Of a DNA stretch of 64,000 bases, positions 46,276 through 57,408 are shown one piece after another. The position numbers were made by a program, and so were the translations under genes. The notes under the pieces were generated by a model. The model searched no databases, had not been told where the DNA came from, and was given only the letters and a program-made list of their open reading frames with translations. The DNA comes from Hordeum vulgare subsp. vulgare. Its lineage: Eukaryota; Streptophyta; Magnoliopsida; Poales; Poaceae. The stretch covers positions 94,784,244-94,848,243 of the forward strand of contig NC_058521.1 in assembly GCF_904849725.1 (NCBI RefSeq), in the 5' to 3' direction. How positions within the stretch are numbered: position 1 is the first letter of the stretch; the number at the start of each line of letters is the position of its first letter.

Positions 46276-48985
46276 ATGAGGAATCCGAAAGATCCAAGAA
46301 CTGAAATCTTGCCCTTCACTACGAGGATAGGTAAGGAAGTGTCATCTAGCTCTGCACTTGATTCACCTTCAGTTATGAGTAAGTTTGTGACATCGCCTCC
46401 TGCTAGAAATATTGATATGTCGCCTGTGCTCGATGATGCTACTTCTGCTGCCCATGATGCTATGCTTGATACTATGCCTGATGATGCTATGCTTGATGAT
46501 GCTACTTCTGCTGTCCATGATGCTATGCTTGATACTATGCCTGATGATGCTATGCCTGATGCTGCTTTGCCACTAGGTGCATTCCTCGATGCACAAATTG
46601 CTAGAGTTGCTGCTAGATGTGATGATACTTCTGAAACTGCTGATACTATTGAAGTAGAACCTGCTACTATGCCTGAATTGCGTGTTATGCATGAGCGCTA
46701 TGTTATGGAAGGAGAGATAGCTGAGGATTTTGTTACGTGTAAGGATAGATATGATGTTGAGAAATTACTTCTCAAGTGGAAAGAAAAGTATCTGAACGCT
46801 AGGATGAAATACGACCCGAAGTTTTCTACTTCGCCTATCTTTGTGACCGATAAGGATTATGAATTCTCTGTCGACCCTGAGTTAATCACTCTGGTCAAAT
46901 CTGATCCTTTTCACGGTTATGAGTCTGAAACGGTTGTAGCCCATCTTACCAAACTGTACGATATAGCCACCCTATTCACTAGTGAGGAAAAGATCCGCCA
47001 CTACTATATCCTCAAGTTGTTTCCTTTCTCGCTAAAGGATGATGCTAAGACCTGGTTCACTTCTCTTGCTCCTGGTTGTGTGCGTAGCACCCAGGATATG
47101 GTCTACTACTTCTCTGAAAAATATTTCCCTGCCCATAAGAAGCAAGCTGCCTTGCAGGAAATATACAACTTTGCTCAAGCTGAAGAAGAGAGTCTCCCAC
47201 AAGCTTGGGGGAGGCTCATCTAGCTACTGAATGCTTTGCTTGATCACCCTCTTGAGAAGAATGAAATACTTGATATCTTGTATAAAGACCACCTAGATAG
47301 TTGTGTTGGTTGTGTTTTTAGGGAACGAACCGTAGAACAAGCTGAGATCCTATTGAATAACATCTTGTGCAATGAGAATGCTTGGACTATTCCCAAACCA
47401 CCTCCTAAGCCAACTCCGAAGAAAAGAGGTATTCTATTCCTCGGTCCTGAATATATGCAAGAAGCCAAGAAATCTATGCGCGAGAAAGAAATTAAATCTG
47501 AAGATGTCAAAAATCTACCACCTATCGAAGAGATCCATGGTCTTGATAACCCGATACAGGTAGTAGAAGTAAATTTTGTGCGTAGGTTTGATGAGAGTGA
47601 TATTCGTTTTGATAAACCTGCTAGCCTATGCTTGGATGAATTTGATAACTTTGTTGCCAAACAACAAAGTTTCAATGATTATGTTAGCAGACAATTGGAA
47701 CAGAATGCTCGTATGCTTAGTCATTTAAGTGCTTGTGTGGACAAAAATGTCAATGATCTTAAGATTCTGAGTAAACATGCCTCTATGGTTACTACTCAAG
47801 TAGAACAAGTACTTAAAGCTCAGAATGAGTTGCTCAACGAGTTGAATGACAATTCCGTCAGAGTCATTACTAGAGGCGGTAGAATGACCCAGGAACCTTT
47901 GTATCTTGAGGGTCATCCAAAGAGAGTTGAACAAGATTCTCAAGGAGTTAGCACTAATGCACCTAGTCATCCTAGAAAGAAGAAGAAAGATGATAGGAAC
48001 CTGCACGCTAGCAACCCTGTTGCTGCTACAACTGAGAGTCCGAACAATGCCTCTGTCTCTGATGTTGAAACACAATCTGGCGATGAACATGAGCCTAATG
48101 ATCATATCAATAGTGATATTCATGTTGATGCTCAACCTAGCAATGATAAGAAGATATGATAAGAATGACTTCACTTCTAGGAAGCACGGTAAAGAGAGGG
48201 AACCATGGGTTCAGAAACCCATGCCATTTCCTCCCAAACCATCCAAGAAAAACGATGATGAGGATTTTGAGCGCTTCGTTGAGATGATCATACTTGTCTT
48301 TCTGCAAATGCATTTGACAGATATTCTCATAATGTCTCCGTATGCTAAGTACATGAAAGATATTGTGACTAATAAAATGAGGATACCTGAGGTTGAGATT
48401 TCCACCATGCTGGCTAACTATACCTTCAAGGGTGGAACTCCTAAGAAACTAGGTGATCCCGGTGTGCCCATTATACCTTGCTCCATTAAAGGTAACTACG
48501 TTAGAACTACTTTATGCGACCTTGGAGCCTTAGTTAGTGTTATGCCTCTCTCTCTTTATCGTAGACTTGAACTGGATAAGTTGACACCCACTGAGATCTC
48601 TGTGCAAATGGCCGACAAATCAACTGCTTTCCCTATCAGCATTTGCGAGGATGTGCCTGTTGTGGTTGCTAATGTCACTATCTTAACAGACTTTGTTATC
48701 TTGGATATTCCAGAGGACGATGTCATGGCGGTCATCCTTGAAAGACCCTTTTTAAACACTGCAGGGGCTGTTATAGACTGCAACAAAGGCAATGTCACTT
48801 TCCATGTCAACTGTAATGAGCATACGGTGCACTTTCCGAAGAAACAATATCGTGTACATTGCATCAATGCTATCGAAAAAACTTCATTGATTCTTATTGG
48901 GAGCTTTGAATGCCCTATACCTCGTGTCAAGATGAAGTATGATTTGCTTGTTGGGGAGATACATATCCCCATTGAGGTGACCTAG
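46276..48985 (+). pseudogene. Family B gag-protease polyprotein (forward copy)
   Basis: It starts MRNPKDPRTEILPFTTRIGK. An exact-length 63-bp tandem duplication (46432-46494 / 46495-46557) gives two copies of a DDATSA-HDAMLDTMPDDAM unit. The gag core (YYILKLFPFSLKDDAKTWF, EKYFPAHKKQAALQEIYNF) ends at a TAG (47221) replacing a sense codon. The same frame continues at 47236 (HPLEKNEILDI). Near 48150 a deletion of ~50 bp shifts the frame. 48160-48985 then encodes DFERFVEMIILVFLQMHLTD, CDLGALVSVMPLSLY and the protease-like remainder to a stop after IHIPIEVT. Compared with 35576-38256 it is ~90% alike by eye. Confidence 0.85.
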
Positions 48986-49766
48986 TGACTATTTGGAAAT
49001 TCTCCGTTCTCTTTTGCGATTCGAAAAAGTTTGTCAAAGAGGCTTGATCAACCTCACTGACGGATTTCTTTCGATGACCATGAGATGGATGAATCGAGGA
49101 GTCACAAACCTCCGTTCCAAGCTTTCACCTTCGCTTGCTTAGAAGAAAAATGATAGATTTAGTTAGTTTTCCCTGTTTTCTGTTTTAGCGTCTGGTGGAA
49201 AAGTACCCCGAAAATAGAAGTTCTCCAAACGTCCTGAAAATCTAGTATGATTTTTTATGGAATTTTTGAAAATTCTGAGACAAAGAGCTTGTATGGGGGC
49301 CACACCAGTGGGCCACAAGCCCTGACGGCACGGGCACCCCCCTGGCTGCACCACCCAGGCTTGTGGGGCCCACGGGCACACCGTCCACTCATTCTTGCTC
49401 TCATCTGGTTCTCCTACCTCCAGAAAAAATCGTTTCGCAGCTCAAACCCATGTTCTTGCTCCGCTTGCTGGGATTTTCGATCTCTTTGCTCAAATCACCG
49501 TTCTCCGAACTGTTTTGGGGAAATTACTCCTTGGTAAGTGACTCCTCCATTGGTCCAATTAGTTTTTGCTCTAGTGCCTTATACTCCGCGTATTTTTGCT
49601 GCCTTGGTGACCATGTTCTTGAGCTTTGCATGCTAATTTTAGCTGGTCCCAAGTAGTTTTGATGCGTAATATGGCCTCTAGGCACTTGTGGGAGTAGTTG
49701 CTACGAGTTTCATTGAGCCTTGTTCACTTTTCCTTAGAATCACTGGAAATTTCAGAAAAAGGAAGA
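48986..49766 (+). other. Non-coding sequence leading into the block unique to the forward B copy
   Basis: Up to about 49185 it matches the reversed B copy. From about 49186 (TTTTAGCGTCTGG) it departs into sequence resembling a different LTR/leader: GTCCTGAAAATC, a GC-rich GGGCCACAAGCC...GGCTTGTGGGGCCCAC block at 49311-49372, then leader-like pyrimidine-rich DNA. Confidence 0.5.
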
Positions 49767-50731
49767 TGTTCAGGAGAAACTTTCATGGTGGTTCCTCAAG
49801 CAAGAGAGGTCCCCGTCTTGCGATTTGGGAGCCTGATCCTTACAAACCAAGGGATGCGCAGGTACAACCATGTGAATGGCCTTCTGATGAATTTATGATT
49901 GAGGCAGGTTTCAAAGATGAGTTTGACGCACTTGTTCGCAACGTCGGACTCGAAGATTTCATCTCCGATAAATGTGAACAGTATGTTGCTCTCACTGCCT
50001 CTTTTTTTTGTAGATTCAAATTTTCAACCGGCCGTGACACATCGGTACTGTTTGATCTCTATGATAAATCGTATACAATGGATTTAGAGGATTTCAATAG
50101 AATTTGCAAAATACCTATTTGGGGTAGCCTCTAGAGACATTACGCAAGCTACCATGGGGAGTATTCATTTTCCTGCCTTGCATTACTTTGCCCTCTTCAT
50201 AGACAGATGCATTAATGGCAAGATTGAGCATTGTCACCTCTGAGCACCCGACCTTAGTATCCTTAAGAGCGCAGTAACGGGCCATAAAAGTTTCAACATG
50301 GGAGCTATTATAGCAAGGAGGCTGAATAAGAATGCTAATGAAGAAGATTTCTTTGGTGGGATCTATGCCACTCGCATAGCAAATTTTCTCGGAGTACCCA
50401 TCCGCGAAGGAGAACCCCCGCTCCATACAGCTTTCCTTGACCGCGTCGCTTTGACACGCTACCAGTTCCTTGAGAGGGATGACGAATCCCTCCTATACTG
50501 TTTGATATTTAACCGGCAGCGTGTTTTCCATATTACCCTTCCTGCTCCTGCCTTCTTTGACTTTTAGGTAAAAAGGAGATATTACATAACCAGAGGAGAG
50601 GCATAGGAGTACGAGAGGGAGGCAAAAGCTACTCGTCTCTGTGAGGCAGCTATTCAGGAAGTGGCTGCAGCGCTCCCGTATAACCCCCATTATGATTTTG
50701 GGTTTCGCAAGGACCATCCTTGGGAGTAGAC
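49767..50731 (+). pseudogene. Athila ORF1-like / plant-transposon-protein-like gene, decayed
   Basis: From ATG 49767 the frame reads MFRRNFHGGSSSKRGPRLAI, WEPDPYKPRD, then GFKDEFDALVRNVGLEDFI, FSTGRDTSVLFDLYDKSY and MDLEDFNRICKIP. It breaks at a stop near 50132. It resumes with MGSIHFPALHYFALFIDRCI and, after another stop, GAIIARRLNKNANEEDFFGG, FLGVPIREGE and RQRVFHITLPAPAFFDF. It ends PHYDFGFRKDHPWE at a stop near 50729. The order and motifs match the ORF1-type protein of Athila elements in grasses (recognised from memory). Its biochemical role is unknown to me. It is absent from the reversed B copy, so it was gained here or lost there. Confidence 0.55.
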
Positions 50732-52680
50732 CAACTTAGGCCAAAAGCCTAAGCTTGGGGGAGTACGTGTTCTCACCGACTTTACATTCTTGCTTATGCT
50801 TTCACTTTGTTAGCCGGTGTTCACACTTTGCCACTTTATCATCCATGCTAGTTTATTTCTTCTTCTCGTTTTCTTTTCGTGTGTCTGTCTAGTTTGAGAA
50901 AACCCCAAAAGATTTTATTTTCTTCTTTTGCTTGTTGGGAGTTTTCCCGTGTAAATAATTTTCTTTTTCTTTGGGTCAAGGTAGAAGATATTGGTTACAA
51001 TGTTTAGTGGCTGTCGCATGCATACCTGTTTAGCTTTCAAAGATCCATATTACTTTGTCTTCTCCTTTGTGTCTGCCTGCAGATTCCAGCGTAGTCCAAT
51101 GCACGAGCACGCTTATTATTGTTCACATTGTTCGGTCGTGCAAGTGAAAGGCAATAATGACGATATATGATGAAGTGACTGAGCCTGGCAAAGCTGGTAT
51201 GAAGTCGATCTATTTTGTTTTTGTAAATATGACCAGCTCATCATGCCTGATTCAGCTTTGTTGTGAGATAAACATGTTTGCAATGACAACTTATAGATCA
51301 TAGTTGCTTATGCCATGCTTACTTAGCTAGGAGCTTATAATGGTTTGCCTCGGATGCCAACATGAATGTTGAGATGACTATGATGTAGTATGATAGGATG
51401 GTATCCTCCTTTGAATGATTCAAGTGGCTTGACTTGGCGCATGTTCACGCATGTAGCTGAAACAAAATCAACATAGCCTCTATGATGTTCATGTTCATGG
51501 TGATTTATGTCCTACTCATGCTTGCACTCAATGTTAGTTAATCTCAATGCATTTTGATGACTGTTGTTGCTCTCTAGTTGGTCGCTTCCCAGTCTTTTGC
51601 TAGCCTTCACTTGTACTAAGCGTGAATACTGCTTGTGCATCCACTTCCATAAACCCAAAGTTGTTCCATGTGAGTCCACCATACCTACCTATATGCAGTA
51701 TCTACCTGCCGTTCCAAGTAAATTTGCATGTGCCACTCTCTAAACCTTCAAGAAATAATCTGTTTTGCATGCCCGAACCGCTCATGTGGTGACAGGGGGC
51801 TATTGGTATCTTCCATGCTAGGCGTGTTATCCTTGATATGTGTTTATTCACTATCATTCACGAGAAAGGGGCCGGTAATTGGAATTCCCAGTTCCATGCT
51901 CAAATCGAAAAGATAATTGCAAACAAAACTCCCCCAGGATTGATGTTGGTATGGACGGTACCCGAGGATTCGGCTAGCTGTGGAGTGTGATTGATTGGTG
52001 GTGGGGGAGTCAAAACTTTACTTTTCTGTTTGGGAACCGCCTATAGCATGTGTAGCGTGGAAGATGTTGAGAACTCTTAGTCATTGAGTTGACAATGAAA
52101 AGCATGCCACCCAAAATTATTATCTCTGTTTTCAAAGCTTGAGCTCTGGCACCTCTGCAAATCAATGCTTCCCTCTGCGAAGGGCATGTCTATTTTGTTC
52201 CTGTTGAGTCATCCTCCTCTTACAAAAGCACCAATTAGAGAGCACCTCTGTCATTTTTATGCTTTGCTTTTAACTATGTTGAGTATGACTGAGACTGGAT
52301 CTTCTTTGCCATGAGTTACAATGTTTAGTCAGCCCTTGGTCTTTGAAGCTGCTCTGCATTTATGTTTTGCGGTCTCAGAACGAGCTAGCGAGATACCATC
52401 TATTCGTGTCGCTTCATGATTGTTTTGATTGAAGTGTTGACGTTTAAGACTTATTATTATTTGCTTGCTAGTTGATTATGCCATTAATATGAGTTTACCG
52501 TGAGACCTAGATGTTATTTGCTTATGTGGTTTGCTTGTGATCTTGCTGAAATTCTGGTTGTGAGTTAGACATAGTTGCAACAACAAGATCAAACAGAGTT
52601 CGTCAAAGTTTTTCTTTTGTCTCTTTCAGTTTGTCAACTGAATTGCTTGAGGGCAAGCAAGGCTTTAAGCTTGGGGGATT
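50732..52680 (+). other. Family B forward copy, non-coding 3' interior
   Basis: AAAGCCTAAGCTTGGGGGAG (about 50744) is a polypurine-like phrase ending the extra block. From about 50928 (TCTTCTTTTGCTTGTTGGG) the sequence matches the reversed B copy again through to the real polypurine tract before 52681. No coding domain is recognised. Confidence 0.6.
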
Positions 52681-53531
52681 TGACACGTCTCCGACGTATC
52701 TACTTTTCCGAACTCTTTTGCCCTTGTTTTGGACTCTAACTTGCATGATTTGAATGGAACTAACCCGAACTAACGTTGTTTTCAGCAGAATTGTCATGGT
52801 GTTGTTTTTGTGCAGAAATAAAAAGTTCTCGGAATGACCTGCAAATTTATGGAGAATTTTTCTGGAATTAATGAAAAATACATGCGCAAAGATCGACCGG
52901 AGGAGGTGAGCCAGTGGGCCACAAGCCCATGGGCCGCGGCCGCCCCCCTGGCCGCGCCGTGAGGGTTGTGGGGCCCACGTGGCTCCACCGCCTCCAAACT
53001 CAGCTCTATATATTCCGTTTCGCCCGGAAAAAAATCTGAGAGAAGGATTCATCGCGTTTTACGATACGGAGGAGCCGCCACCTCGTGTTCTTCATCTGGA
53101 GGGCAGATCTAGAGTCCGTTCTGGGCTCCGGAGAGGGTAAATCGTCGCCATTGTCATCATCAACCTTCCTCCATCGACAATTCCATGATGCTCTTCACCG
53201 TTCGTGAGTAATCTCATCGTAGGCTTGCTGGACGGTGATGAGTTGGATGAGATCTATCATGTAATCGAGTTAGTTTTGACGGGGATTGATCCCTAGTATC
53301 CACTATGTTCTGAGATTGATGTTGCTACTACTTTGCCATGCTTAATGCTTGTCACTAGGGCCCGAGTGCCATGATTTCAGATCTGAACCTATTATGTTGT
53401 CACCAATATATGTGTGTTTTAGATCCTATCTTGCAAGTTGTAGTCACCTACTATGTGTTATGACCCGGCAACCCCGTAGTGACAATAGCCGGAACCACTC
53501 CCGGAGATGACCATATGCTTGTGGGTCATCA
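52681..53531 (+). repeat. Family B forward copy, 3' LTR with 685-bp deletion
   Basis: It starts TGACACGTCTCC. At 53511-53515 the phrase CCATA joins sequence equivalent to 45491-45495 with sequence equivalent to 46176-46180 of the 5' LTR. CCATA occurs at both break points, so the deletion is explained by 5-bp microhomology. It ends TGGGTCATCA. Confidence 0.85.
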
Positions 53532-53536
53532 GGGTT

Positions 53537-53837
53537 GTGCATGATTTACATTAGTTGTGTGAGGATGATGGAGCATAGCCAGACTATATGATTTTATAGG
53601 GATAACTTTCCTTCCCTTGTTATTTTGAAAGTTCATGATTGCCTTGCTAGTTTGCTTGAAGTATTATTGTTCTCATGTCAATAACAAACCATTGTTTTCA
53701 ATCTTACGGATCTGAACATTCATGTCACATGAAAGAAGTTGCAAAGGACAACTATGCTAGGTAGCATTCCACATCAAAAATTCAGTCTTTATCACTTCCC
53801 TACTCGAGGACGAGCAGGAATTAAGTTTGGGGATGCT
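53537..53837 (+). other. Family A interior resumed, polypurine tract
   Basis: This short non-coding remainder of family A ends CAGGAATTAAGTTTGGGGA TGCT directly before the 3' LTR. It confirms the B element interrupted A near its 3' end. Confidence 0.7.
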
Positions 53838-55169
53838 TGATACGTCTCCAACGTATCTATAATTTTTGATGGTTTCATGCTATTATCTTGTCAAACTTTG
53901 GATGTTTTGTATGCCTTTTATATATTTTTTGGGACTAACTTATTAACTCAGTGCCAAGTGCCAGTTCCTGTTTTTTCCATGTTTTTGACCCCTTTCAGAG
54001 GAGGATTTTGAACGGAGTCCAAACGGAACGAAACCGCCAAAAAGATTTTTTTTCCAAAACAGAAAAAGATCGGGAAGCGTGAGAATTAGGGCAGGGGGCC
54101 TGCAGGGACCCCACAAGCCCCATAGCCGCAGCCAAGGGGGCCCGCGCCTCCCTGGCTTGTGGGCTCCCTAGGACACCTCTGTCCTAGGACTTTCGCCTAT
54201 AAATTCCCTAAAATCCCAGAAAAAATCGGGAGATCATCGAAAGTACTTTTCCGCCGCCGCAAGCTTCTGTCTCTGCAAGATCCCATCTGGGGCGCATTCT
54301 GGTGCCCTACCGAAGGGGGGATTCGGATACGGAGGTGTTCTTCATCAACACCATAACCTCTCTGATGATGCGTGAGTAGTTCACCATAGACCTACGGGTC
54401 CATAGCTAGTAGCTAGATGGCTTCTTCTTTCTCTTGGATCTTCAATACAAAGTTCTCCATGATCTTCATGGAGATCTATCCGATGTAATCTTCTTTTGCG
54501 GTGTGTTTGTCGAGATCCGATGAATCGTGGATTTATGATCAGATTATCTATGAATCTTATTTGAGTTTCTTCTCATCTCTCACATGCATGATTATCCCTC
54601 TACATCATGTCATCTTGCTTAAGGCGTTACTCTGTTCGTCATGAACTCAATACACTAGATGCATGCTGGATAGCGGTCGATGTGTGGAGTAATAGTAATA
54701 GATGCAGAAAGTATCGGTCTACTTGTCTCGGACGTGATGCCTATATGTATGATCATTGCCTTAGATATCGTCATGACTTTGCGCGGTTCTATCAATTGCT
54801 CGACAATAATTTGTTCACCCACCGTCATATTTTCTATTTTGAGAGAAGCCTCTAGTGAACACTATGGCCCCGGGGTCTACTTCACACCATATTTTCAGCC
54901 TTACTCTTTTTGTTTGTTGCACTTTCCGCCTTCAGATCTCACTTTGCAATCAATCTTGAACGGATTGACAACCCCTTTATAGCGTTGGGTGCAAGCTCTT
55001 TGTGTTTGTGCAGGTACTCTGGACTTGACGAGATTCTCCTACTGGATTGATACCTTGGTTCTCAAACTGAGGGAAATACTTACTGCTCCTGTGCTGCATC
55101 ACCCTTTCCTCTTCAAGGGAAAACCAACGCAAGCTCAAGAGACGACAGAAGGTTTCTGTCGACGTAGCA
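53838..55169 (+). repeat. Family A 3' LTR (1,332 bp)
   Basis: It starts TGATACGTCTCCAACGTATC and ends GTCGACGTAGCA. It has lost ~190 bp relative to the 5' LTR (junction near 54591, GCATGATTATCCCTC). Confidence 0.9.
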
Positions 55170-55406
55170 GCTCCTCGCTCCACATCTCCGGTTGATTCTT
55201 GTGCCAATATTTTTTATATATTCCACAAAAAATCCTCATAAATTTCCAGGTCATTCCGAGAACTTTTATTACTGCGCAAAAACAACACCATGGCAATTCT
55301 GCTGAAAACAGCGTTAGTCCAGGTTAGTTCCATTCAAATCATGCAAATTAGAGTCCAAAACAAGGGCAAAAGAGTTTGGAAAAGTAGATATCATGGAGAC
55401 GTATCA
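55170..55406 (-). repeat. Family B reversed copy, outer end of its 5' LTR
   Basis: It resumes at GCTCCTCGCTCCACATCTCC (compare 33370) and ends GGAGACGTATCA, followed by the AGCAT duplication at 55407-55411. This closes the reversed B element begun at 32476. Confidence 0.85.
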
Positions 55407-56431
55407 AGCATCACATCCCCAGACTTTAAAAAATGACAACTTTTGTCTTTTGCCATACCACAGTTCGTATGGTGTCGTCTCAACGGATTTTGATGGTGCC
55501 CTATTTAAAGTGAATGCAGCTGTCTCTAATGCATATCCCCAAAACGATAACGACAAATCGGTAAGAGACATCATAGATCGTACCATCTCTAATAAGTACG
55601 ATTACGATGTTCGGACACACCATTACGTTCTGGTGTTCCAGGCGGTGTCAACTGCGAAACAATTCCACATTGTCTTAAGTGAGCACCAAACTCGAAACTC
55701 AAATATTCACCCCCACGATCAGACCGTAGGAACTTGATCTTCTTGTTACGATGATTTTCAACTTCACTCTGAAATTGCTTGAACTTCTCAAACGTTTCAG
55801 ACTTGTGCTTCATCAAGTAGACATAACCATATCTACTCAAATCGTCAGTGGAGGTGAGAAAATAACGATATCCGTCGCACGCATCCACACTCATCGGACC
55901 GCATACATCGGTATGTATGATTTCCAACAAGTCACTTGCACGCTCCATTGTTCCGGAGAACGGAGTCTTAGTCATCTTGCCCATGAGGCATGGTTCGCAC
56001 GTGTCAAGTGAATCAAAGTCAAGTGACTCCAAAAGTCCATCGGTATGGAGTTTCTTCATGCGCTTTACACCAATATGACCTAAGCGGTAGTGCCATAAAA
56101 ACATGGCGCTATCATTGTTAACTCTAACTCTTTTGGTCTCAATGTTATGTATATGTTTATCATCGCTGTCAAGATTCAATATGAACAATCCTCTCACATT
56201 GGGTGCATGATCATAAAATATATTACTAATAGAAATAGAACAACCATTATTCTCTGACTTAAACAAGTAACCGTCTCGCAATAAACAAGATCCAGATATA
56301 ATGTTCATGCTTAACGCAGGCACTAAATAACAATTATTTAAGTTCATAACTAATCCTGATGGTAACTGAAGTGAAACTGTGCCGACGGCGATTCCATCAA
56401 CCTTGGAACCATTTCCCACGCGCATCGTCAC
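55407..56431 (-). pseudogene. Copia pol: integrase, frameshifted
   Basis: 55589-56431 holds the GAG-pre-integrase and integrase core: MFLWHYRLGHIGVKRMKKLH, the CEPCLMGKMTKTPF zinc-binding part, LLEIIHTDVCGPM with the first catalytic Asp, FLTSTDDLSRYGYVYLM with the second, and GTPERNGVSEHRNRT with the Glu. A one-base loss near 55590 creates a stop. The next frame (55404-55586) continues MVRSMMSLTDLSLSFWGYAL to VWGCDA, exactly where the family B element inserted. The protein would continue at 32475. Confidence 0.9.
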
Positions 56432-56626
56432 TTCATCCTTCGCCAGCCTTCGCTTATTCCGCAGTTCCTATTTCGAGTTGCAAATATGAGCAACAGAACC
56501 GGTATCGAATACCCACTCACTACTACGAGAGATGCTTAAGTACACATCAATAACATGTATATCGAATATACCTGATTTTTCCTTGGAAGCCTTCTTATCA
56601 GCCAGATACTTGGGGCAGTTGCGCTT
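56432..56626 (-). pseudogene. Copia protease segment with stops
   Basis: The minus-strand reading shows EWVFDTGSVAHICNSK with the aspartic protease DTGS motif. A stop follows directly (TAG), and another stop (TAG) lies upstream within the zinc-knuckle region at about 56627. Confidence 0.75.
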
Positions 56627-57408
56627 CTAGTGACCCAGACCCTTGAAATAATAACACTCCATTTCAGGCTTAGGTCCATCTTTGGGTTTCTTCGTCGGAT
56701 TGGCAACAGGCTTGCCGCTCTTCTTGGAATTTCCCTTCTTTCCTTTGTCGTTTCTCTTGAAACTAATGGTCTTATTCACCATCAACATTTGATGCTCTTT
56801 ACGGAGTTCTGACTCTGCGACTTTCAGCATCGCGAATAACTGGCCGGGTGACTTGTTCATCCCTTGCATGTTATAGTTCAACACAAAGCTCTTGTAGCTT
56901 GGTGGCAGTGATTGAAGAATTCTGTCAATGATAGCCTCTTGCGGGAGTTCAATCCCCAGCTCAGCTAGACGGTTTGAGTACCCAGACATTTTGAGCACAT
57001 GTTCACTGACAGACGAATTCTCCTCCATCTTGCAAGCATAGAATTTATCGGAGGTCTCATACCTCTCGATTCGGGCGTTCTTCTGAAAGATAAACTTCAA
57101 CTCCTGGAACATCTCAAATGCTCCATGATGCTCACAGCGATGTTGAAGTCCCGGCTCTAAGCCATACAAGACTGCACATTGAACTACTGAGTAGTCCTCC
57201 TTACGTGTTAACCAAGCGTTCTAACATCTTGGTCAGCCGTAGCGGGTGGTTCATCTCCTAGCACGGCATTAAGGACATAATCCTTCTTCCCATCTTGCAG
57301 GAGCAACTTAAGATTACGAGCCTAGTCTACAAAGTTGCTTCCATCATCTTTCAACTTAGCTTTCTCTAGGAACGTATTAAAATTCAAGGTGACTGTCACG
57401 TGAGCCAT
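56627..57408 (-). pseudogene. Copia gag
   Basis: The start is at 57408 (MAHVTVTLNFNTFLEKAKLK). Stops interrupt the first 80 residues. The open part 56627-57169 has FQELKFIFQKNARIERYETS, the UBN2/gag-type segment LPPSYKSFVLNYNMQGMNKS and a basic RNDKGKKGNSKKSGKP tail. The zinc knuckle reads CYYFKGLGH with the second Cys replaced by Phe and a stop right after it. Gag forms the particle that packages element RNA; this copy cannot. Confidence 0.85.

Larger units (their letters stand above)
44661..53531 (+). mobile_element. Athila-like gypsy element, family B, forward copy
   Basis: The 5' LTR is 44661-46196, the 3' LTR 52681-53531 (with a 685-bp deletion), and perfect GGGTT duplications lie at 44656-44660 and 53532-53536. 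The primer site is at 46208-46225. Gag-protease (46276-48985) is followed by an extra ~1.7-kb block (about 49186-50927) that the reversed B copy lacks. That block contains a decayed Athila ORF1-like gene. The polypurine tract TTTAAGCTTGGGGGA lies just before the 3' LTR. No RT or integrase was found. Confidence 0.9.
38897..55169 (+). mobile_element. Athila-like gypsy element, family A, forward, split by a family B element
   Basis: The 5' LTR is truncated (38897-39999), the primer site is at 40010-40027 and gag-protease at 40232-42306. Non-coding interior (42307-44660) is interrupted by the forward B element (44661-53531, GGGTT duplications) and resumes at 53537-53837. The complete 3' LTR is 53838-55169. 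The element sits in the 5' LTR of the reversed B element. The left junction lost the start of the A LTR and part of the B LTR, so no target duplication survives. Like B, it has no RT or integrase and would need enzymes from a partner element. Confidence 0.85.
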
